The translations under genes and the position numbers were made by a program. From Pseudomonas putida (GTDB taxonomy: Bacteria > Pseudomonadota > Gammaproteobacteria > Pseudomonadales > Pseudomonadaceae): 64,000 nucleotides of DNA. Below the pieces are notes generated by a model. It did not search any database and was not told where the DNA came from. It was given only the letters and a program-made list of their open reading frames with translations. Positions 59,501 through 64,000 of the stretch are shown in pieces (within the stretch, counting starts at the first letter, position 1; every line of letters starts with the position of its first letter). The stretch is from the NCBI RefSeq assembly GCF_001636055.1, contig NZ_CP011789.1:1674001-1738000 (forward strand), read 5' to 3'.

Positions 59501-61054
59501 GCCGAAGAAGCTGCCGGACACCAGGTCGCCGCGGTAGTCGCGTTGCGTGCCGCGCTTGTCCAGGGCCGTGATGGTGATCTCGACCTGCTGAGCGGCCAGG
59601 GTCATATCGCCCTCGCTGTGCAGGTGGCTGCCTTGCACCTTGAGCGTGCCACCGGCCTTGGCGGTCAGCGTGGCGCCTCGCAGATCGCTGGCTTTGGCGG
59701 TTTCCTGATAGTGGTCACTGTCGCTGTCACCCCGCCAGAGATGCTTGCGATGGCGAACCTGCTCCTCGACACGTCCGCTCTCCTTGCCTGCTTCGATGTT
59801 CAGGTTGGCCGCGCTGTCCAGGGCGAGTGCGCCACCGGCTTGCAGGGTGGCCGCTTGCAGTTGCATGTCGCCGCCGGACTTGAGCGCCAGGCGGTCATCG
59901 GCTTTCAGTTGCGTGCCCTGCAGTGTGTGCTGGGTTGTGGTGGTGTTGCTTTCATAGGTTTCGGTGGTGACGAACAACCATTTTTTGTCCCAGGCCTTGC
60001 GCTCACGCTCGATGTTCTCCTGGGCTGCGGTGTCCAGCGTGAGTTTCTGCCCTGCATTGACGTCGATCGATTTGCCCTGGCCCGTGACGGCCTGCAGCCT
60101 CAGGTCGCCGCTGGCATTGAGGTTGAGGTTACCTTGGCTGCTGCGCAGTACGGCGCTATGCGTGCCGTCGTCACCGATATACAGGCTGCCGGCGGACTGG
60201 ATGTCGATGCCGTCGCGACCGTGCATGGCAATCGCCCCGACCCGCACGCCAGCGCCCTCGGCAGTGCTGACCACGCGGATGCGGCCGGCGTGCATGGCGC
60301 CGAACAGGCTGGCGTCGATGCTTGCCGGGGTGCCTGGCAGGTGCTCGACGACCTGGCCATTGGTGGCGTCGATGCGGTTGCGCCCGGCAATCAATTGCAG
60401 GTCGTCGCGGGCGTTGAGCGTACCTTTGCTGTCGATGCGCGGGGCAATCAGTTCGAGCGCGCCGCCGTCGTTGCTCTGGCCCCCGCCGAGCACGTTCAGC
60501 GCGCCGCTGGCGCTCATCGAGTCAAGCAGGCGCACGCGACCGTCCTCGAGCTGGACATCACCGACCAGAAAACCTGCGCGGGTGGTGTTGATGAAGCTGC
60601 CGCCATTGAGGGTGATGCCGTTGCTGTTGGCGAGGATGTAGTCGGCGGGGCGGCCGAAGATTTCCTGGGGGCCTTCGATCAGCGAGGCGTTGCGGCTGAC
60701 CACTTCGTTGAGGATGGTCGAGGCGGCCTGTCCCTGGAACTGGGGGTTGGCGGCCAGGGCGCCAGCCAGTTGCGACTGGCCCGATTGCAGGGCGTTGTTG
60801 AGCACCGCACCCGCCTGGCCGACGTTGTAGTCGAGGAACTGGTTGTGCGACAGGCCGCTGGCGTTGGGGGCGACGATGTCGATTACCGGTACGCCATGGG
60901 CGTTGTTGATCAGTGGTGTTCCCGCCGGGCCGGGAGTCGGTTGCAGCCCGCCTTGGGCGAGCAGGGTCGGGGAGGTGGCCATCAGCGTCAGGAAGATGCT
61001 CCAGCGCAAGGCATTGGGTGGGGTTGGGACATGCAGTTTTTTGGTGTCGTTCAC
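56510..61054 (-). CDS. Filamentous-haemagglutinin-type TpsA exoprotein without C-terminal toxin
   Basis: The 1514-residue two-partner-secretion protein has a Sec signal (about residues 1-33) and an N-terminal TPS domain with PVIDIVAPNASGLSHNQFLD and FGRPADYILANSNGITLNGG. Beta-helical haemagglutinin repeats fill the middle (for example KADDRLALKSGGDMQL). The C-terminus ends WVSSVGSKGGR with no VENN motif, pretoxin or toxin domain, so it is a short adhesin type or a truncated CdiA. The start is GTG. It is 28 bases downstream of tpsB on the same strand. Confidence 0.85.
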   Translation of the reverse strand: MNDTKKLHVPTPPNALRWSIFLTLMATSPTLLAQGGLQPTPGPAGTPLINNAHGVPVIDIVAPNASGLSHNQFLDYNVGQAGAVLNNALQSGQSQLAGALAANPQFQGQAASTILNEVVSRNASLIEGPQEIFGRPADYILANSNGITLNGGSFINTTRAGFLVGDVQLEDGRVRLLDSMSASGALNVLGGGQSNDGGALELIAPRIDSKGTLNARDDLQLIAGRNRIDATNGQVVEHLPGTPASIDASLFGAMHAGRIRVVSTAEGAGVRVGAIAMHGRDGIDIQSAGSLYIGDDGTHSAVLRSSQGNLNLNASGDLRLQAVTGQGKSIDVNAGQKLTLDTAAQENIERERKAWDKKWLFVTTETYESNTTTTQHTLQGTQLKADDRLALKSGGDMQLQAATLQAGGALALDSAANLNIEAGKESGRVEEQVRHRKHLWRGDSDSDHYQETAKASDLRGATLTAKAGGTLKVQGSHLHSEGDMTLAAQQVEITITALDKRGTQRDYRGDLVSGSFFGDRQGKEDTARQVAGSTITSGANLNVTAGQVRVKGSTIASEGESVLYSNNGNLAIEADHNRSSTTEKQSDSKLFGLIGHDRSHSSQQEKVLASDVSSKSDLRLASAEELRIEGAKVEAGKQLKIEAKGDLIVESAQARSDSKTDEQQRTLTAHARQTTEADGDKPGSRQYEAGVGYAVVNRHSEQRATEQVASELKGATVELHSDAHLQVNGSKVKADTGDLNLQGQQITLGATRNDQQTDTQTTHSGGSLAVTGGIDRIGSHFEGHHQKENVRERDSKIQRSELQAGGDVKINTGTLVTEAARVDAGKALVVKAKDIENRAVQDVYEREQRNDDWRGTLGASLEYRDLTRPIERLVLGEEAARFQQASPEDAMVAPSVGGDMTVEHLKRLENQRRGIAQVSELSGASVKVQAERIDDQGTAWRANQGLLAISANQHHQRAAVDEQSHGVEQLAFGGDARVDTSTGQDLNVRASGKGGSSSSMQDVRTARVGSLYGQTGIQVQLGADGLYEGSHFNAGNGDLSITSNGKLLLTQANDQHNEHTRQTDGNAWAKVGNRPGSTGIETRGYLDQAERQKQQSKAQMAQIDAKGKVVLASGGDLILEGTRIGSREAPVASIELDSAGLLQVKAGHDSQQATGRNLGGGLEIAAKLGTGKGGALGGHFANGKLDEQASQAVDAHFNTQGKLLISSRAREDIALHVQGLHASASEIKLHAGNGGMLVEASGNTEKRDNLDITAGAGFRLNGGETPDKDIRGLHGRVQVNLDKRDNQTWNASTLRAERIELASQGDTRIEGASLDAQKVRGDIGGDLLLASRKDSVDTLTVKADGRLSHEKNPQGYLDAAGALSGPAAGKVTEKVGPTLSKVDPKLSPTVKVEVSHTQRDTVAHQARIKGSEGVELNVGGQARLVGARIQSGAGDVDLQAQSVSRETLTGRDYQRNVSVDFSNSPVDIGTAIAELSKSKGAADGENALDLGLLRTSGHSRSEEWVSSVGSKGGR

Positions 61055-61081
61055 GGGCTTATCTCTCTTGTTGTGGGTGAA

Positions 61082-62743
61082 TCAGATACTCAGGTTCCAT
61101 TCGAGCACCCAGACACCGGGCTCCAGGCTGCCGCGCGGCAGGTCGCTGGAGCTCAGCGCGCGCTGGTAGTCCAGGCGCAGGCGCTGGCTCGGGGTGCTCA
61201 GCATCACGCCCAGGGTGGCGCCGACCATCCGCTGCGGGCTGCTGCCGTGGTCGAAACGGGTCCAGCCCAGGTCCAGGCCGAGGTGCGGGCGGATTTCCAG
61301 GGGCAGGGCAACGGACAGGGGGCGGCTCAGCGTGTTGCGCCACACGGCGCCGCTCGCGCCGGAGACGCTGTGCTGGCGAAAGCCGCGCACGGCCAGGTCG
61401 TCGGAGAGGGCAAGCTGTTCGATGGCGGGCAGGCGGTTGGGGCTGTACTGCAGGTTCAGCTCGCTCTGCCAGCGCCACTTGCCCTGGTTCAGGTACAGAA
61501 GCGTGGCGCGGTACTTGCGAAACCCGGGCTCGGCGCTCTTGCGTCCAAGCGGCTCGCGGTCGGCACCCAGCCAGTCGACGCCCTGGGCGATGCCGAGGTA
61601 CGCGTTCCACAGGCCGGCTTCGAGCCAGAACAGGTTGATGCCGGCTTCCAGGGTGGTCAGTACCGGGCTTTGCTGGGCGACCTTGAGCGGGCCGAACCAG
61701 GTGGCCACGCGCTTGTGATCCAGGCGCAGGCTGGCGTTGAGCATGCCTTGTTGATTGCGCCAGAGCATGCGCTCGACGCTCAGCCCTTGCAGGCTGCTGT
61801 TGCCGTGGCTGCCGAGCTGGCTGCCGGGCAGCGGCGCGCGGTATTGCAGTTGGCTGGCGTTGAGGGCGAAGGTCCAGGGACCATAGGGGAGGCTGTAGTA
61901 GAGGCTGGCGCCCTGGCTGCGACCTGGCGCGTCGAATACCGTCGATAGCAGCGAAACGCGCAGGTCGTCGTTGAGGCTCAAGGGGCTGTCCAGGCCCAGC
62001 GTGAGGCTCAGCCGGTGGCGGCCGGTGAGTGCACTGCCGCGATTGTCCAGACGGCTGTCCAGGTGCCAGCGCGAGCTGATGTGGCGTGGTTCGATCTGGA
62101 TGTGGGTGCCGCCAGGCAGGTCGCCGGGTCGCACGTTGGCGCCGAGATCATAGGCTCTGAGGCGATTCAACTGGTCCAGCCCTTGTTCCAGGTCAGGCAG
62201 GTGCAAAGGCTGGCCGAGCATGCCAGGGAAGGCGCTGGCCAGTGACAGCGGCAGCGCGTTGTCGAGTGCGATGCTTTCGACGAATCCTTCGATAATCACG
62301 ATATCGAGGGGCATGCCAGCACCTGGTTGGCGCGCCAGGTAAGGGCGGCTTGCGGGATATCCGGCTTGGACGTAGCGTTCAGTGATGGCCAGCAGCAGGC
62401 GGTTGATGTCCGCCGGCCCCATGCAACCGTGCAGCAGGGGCCGCAGGCTCTGTTCGAGGGCGGTGTTGGTGACGCGCCTGTTACCGCTCAGGCGCAGGCC
62501 GCTGACCGGCCAACATTGCTCTGCAGGCGCTGCCGATGGCGCCTGGTGCTCCAGCGTTTGCGGGGCAGAGCGGCGCTGCCATTGCTCCAGTCGCTGCTGT
62601 TGCTGCAGGTGCTGAAGCTCGCGTTGCTGGTCGCGCAGTTGCTCGCTGGCGGGATCGGCTGCAAGGGCAACCGAGCTGGTCAGCAGCGCGAGCAATGCAT
62701 GGGTGATAGAGCGACAAATAGCCGGAAACGGGGTGTTCGCCAT
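61082..62743 (-). CDS. TpsB outer-membrane transporter (ShlB/FhaC/CdiB family)
   Basis: The 553-residue protein has a signal peptide, a Gln-rich linker helix, two POTRA domains (VSGLRLSGNRRVTN and DIVIIEGFVESIAL), and a 16-strand barrel with the conserved DDLAVRGFRQHSVSG motif and a final strand WVLEWNLSI. It exports the TpsA protein encoded next. The tpsB-tpsA order is the usual one for CDI and FHA loci. Confidence 0.92.
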   Translation of the reverse strand: MANTPFPAICRSITHALLALLTSSVALAADPASEQLRDQQRELQHLQQQQRLEQWQRRSAPQTLEHQAPSAAPAEQCWPVSGLRLSGNRRVTNTALEQSLRPLLHGCMGPADINRLLLAITERYVQAGYPASRPYLARQPGAGMPLDIVIIEGFVESIALDNALPLSLASAFPGMLGQPLHLPDLEQGLDQLNRLRAYDLGANVRPGDLPGGTHIQIEPRHISSRWHLDSRLDNRGSALTGRHRLSLTLGLDSPLSLNDDLRVSLLSTVFDAPGRSQGASLYYSLPYGPWTFALNASQLQYRAPLPGSQLGSHGNSSLQGLSVERMLWRNQQGMLNASLRLDHKRVATWFGPLKVAQQSPVLTTLEAGINLFWLEAGLWNAYLGIAQGVDWLGADREPLGRKSAEPGFRKYRATLLYLNQGKWRWQSELNLQYSPNRLPAIEQLALSDDLAVRGFRQHSVSGASGAVWRNTLSRPLSVALPLEIRPHLGLDLGWTRFDHGSSPQRMVGATLGVMLSTPSQRLRLDYQRALSSSDLPRGSLEPGVWVLEWNLSI

Positions 62744-62980
62744 GGAAGAATTCCGCAGAGGTCGTACGGTTCGCGTACTCGTTTGCGTGGATTCTAAAAA
62801 TTCGAACAGTCGTTTGGATGCGGTACGTTGCCTGCTTGGGTATCAGGCAAATAACGTTTTTGAGTCGGGATATTCTGAGGATTTGCTGTAGATGTAGGAC
62901 GCCGCCCCGTCAGGCTACGCCGCCTTCCTCAGGTGGGCGCCCTGCAGCGCAGCAGTGGAAGGTGCAGGAAGCCCGCAGGC
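62744..62980. other. Intergenic region upstream of tpsB
   Basis: About 237 bases between the L,D-transpeptidase stop and the tpsB start. It is partly AT-rich (62790-62890) and probably holds the tpsB promoter. No gene is supported. Confidence 0.5.
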
Positions 62981-63553
62981 TCAGGGACGAATCTCGATCA
63001 TGGTGCCGTCCTTGACCATGCTCCACACTTCACGCATGTCGTCGTTGCGCATGGCGATGCAGCCTTCGGTCCAGTCGAGGGTGTGGAAATACCACTCCGG
63101 GTATTCTTCGTCGATCGGTGTGCCGTGGATCATGATCATGCTGCCGGCATTGACCCCTTCGCGGCGCGCCTTGGCGGCGTCGCTGATGTTTGGGTAGGAG
63201 ATGTGCATGGCCAGGTTGTAGCGGTCGCTTACCTTGCGCCAGTCGAGCCAGTAGAAGCCTTCAGGGGTGCGCTTGTCGCCTTCGCGCTCCTTGGCGCCCT
63301 TGGGTTGCTTGCCCAGGGAGATGCGGTAGGTCTTGAATGGCTCGCCGCGGCTGATCAGTTGCAGGCGCCGCTCTGACTTGAGCACCAGCACCTTGTCGAT
63401 CTGCGGCTGGCTGCTGCTTTGCGCAGGCCTGGCCTGGGGCTGCGTGCCCTGCGACGTGGTCGCGGGCAGGGGCTTGCGAATGATGGTCTCGGTGAACGCC
63501 GCCTGGGACACCGATGCAACGCACAAGCAGAAGAGGGCAAGCAACCAGCGCAT
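62981..63553 (-). CDS. L,D-transpeptidase (YkuD domain)
   Basis: The 190-residue periplasmic protein has a signal peptide (cleavage after SQA near 18) and a C-terminal YkuD domain. The catalytic motifs are IMIHGTPIDEEYP and WTEGCIAMRNDDM (His then Cys). The family forms 3-3 crosslinks or anchors proteins to peptidoglycan. It lies 19 bases after the NUDIX gene stop on the same strand. Confidence 0.92.
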   Translation of the reverse strand: MRWLLALFCLCVASVSQAAFTETIIRKPLPATTSQGTQPQARPAQSSSQPQIDKVLVLKSERRLQLISRGEPFKTYRISLGKQPKGAKEREGDKRTPEGFYWLDWRKVSDRYNLAMHISYPNISDAAKARREGVNAGSMIMIHGTPIDEEYPEWYFHTLDWTEGCIAMRNDDMREVWSMVKDGTMIEIRP

Positions 63554-63572
63554 GAAACGTATCCTGAAGTAG

Positions 63573-64000
63573 CTAGGTGGACGACGAAACGTTCATCGGC
63601 GGCAGGTATTCATGGCCTATGGGGTACTGCTGCCCGATGCGGTCGCGATAATAGCATTCTAGTGTCCGCGTGACGGTGCGGAAAGCCAGTTCGTTCCAGG
63701 GTATTTCATGCTCCTCGAACAAGCGCACCTCCAGGCTCTCGACACCCACGTCGAAGTCCAGGTCGGCCAGTTCTGCGCGGAAGAACACATGCACCTGGTT
63801 GATGTGCGGCAGGTCGAACAACTGGTAGAGGGTGGTCGGGCCGACGCGTGCGCAGGCTTCCTCGACGGTCTCGCGGCGCGCCGCCTGGTCGAGGGTTTCG
63901 CCGTTTTCCATGAAACCAGCCGGCAGCGTCCAGAAGCCACGGCGCGGCTCGATGGCGCGACGGCACAGCAACACTTGGCTGCCCCAGACGGGCAAGACGC
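63573..64000 (-). CDS. NUDIX hydrolase, C-terminal part (5' end outside window)
   Basis: The frame is open to the window end; the first in-frame start is a TTG (63995) inside the fold. The NUDIX box reads GFMENGETLDQAARRETVEE, followed by ACARV with Cys where Gly is usual. The barrel strands FWTLPAG and HVFFRAELADLDF follow. An N-terminal zinc ribbon is common in the homologues I recall and would lie outside. The substrate is unknown; NADH or nucleotide-sugar hydrolases are the nearest types. Confidence 0.88.
   Translation of the reverse strand, partial: VLPVWGSQVLLCRRAIEPRRGFWTLPAGFMENGETLDQAARRETVEEACARVGPTTLYQLFDLPHINQVHVFFRAELADLDFDVGVESLEVRLFEEHEIPWNELAFRTVTRTLECYYRDRIGQQYPIGHEYLPPMNVSSST

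Noticed and set aside
56693..61948. Plus-strand long frames opposite tpsA/tpsB
   Set aside because: They arise from the repetitive codon pattern of the haemagglutinin repeats; the minus-strand TPS motifs are decisive.

Overview
The window is high-GC Pseudomonas DNA, most likely from the P. putida group. The basis is the gene content and order (an Entner-Doudoroff/glucose-uptake cluster running into leuA, xseA, guaBA, mltF and purL), a Pseudomonas-type REP palindrome in many intergenic gaps, and small Pseudomonas-restricted families. Assignments come from reading translated motifs and from remembered family knowledge. No database search was run.

Region 1 (1-16.5 kb) is a near-complete glucose catabolism block: edd (3' end), glk, the two-component pair gltR/gltS, an AGE-type sugar isomerase, the glucose ABC transporter gtsABCD, the porin oprB, a hexose-6-phosphate mutarotase, the repressor hexR, and divergently zwf-pgl-eda. 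Glucose enters through OprB and GtsABCD, is phosphorylated by Glk, and is processed by Zwf, Pgl, Edd and Eda. A dyad operator lies between hexR and zwf. A-rich Crc/Hfq-type motifs sit just before gtsA, oprB and the mutarotase gene.

Region 2 (16.5-37.5 kb) is mostly housekeeping: leuA with a short Leu-rich upstream ORF, an M23 peptidase, xseA, a TSUP permease, a CxxC-pair protein, guaB-guaA, an alpha/beta hydrolase, a metal-type two-component system with a Tat-exported multicopper oxidase, tadA, mltF, purL and a NIF3-like gene. A remnant of a larger gene and a palindrome nested inside a REP pair lie at 25.6-26.3 kb.

Region 3 (37.5-55 kb) is an accessory export module. It holds a HExxH plus HET-C-like protein, a compact tatABC operon, a type II secretion system (gspK apart, then gspCDEFGHIJLMN), a PhoX-type Tat lipoprotein, and a SoxB/5'-nucleotidase-like Tat lipoprotein that has lost its metal ligands. 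A three-unit Pho box (44280-44308) precedes the secretion operon, so phosphate starvation is the probable signal.

Region 4 (55-64 kb) starts with seven 46/47-bp tandem repeats whose units begin with the REP outer arm. It continues with two small Pseudomonas-specific genes, a two-partner secretion pair (tpsB-tpsA) whose exoprotein has no C-terminal toxin, an L,D-transpeptidase and the 3' part of a NUDIX hydrolase gene. No tRNA, rRNA, CRISPR array, prophage or intact insertion sequence was seen.
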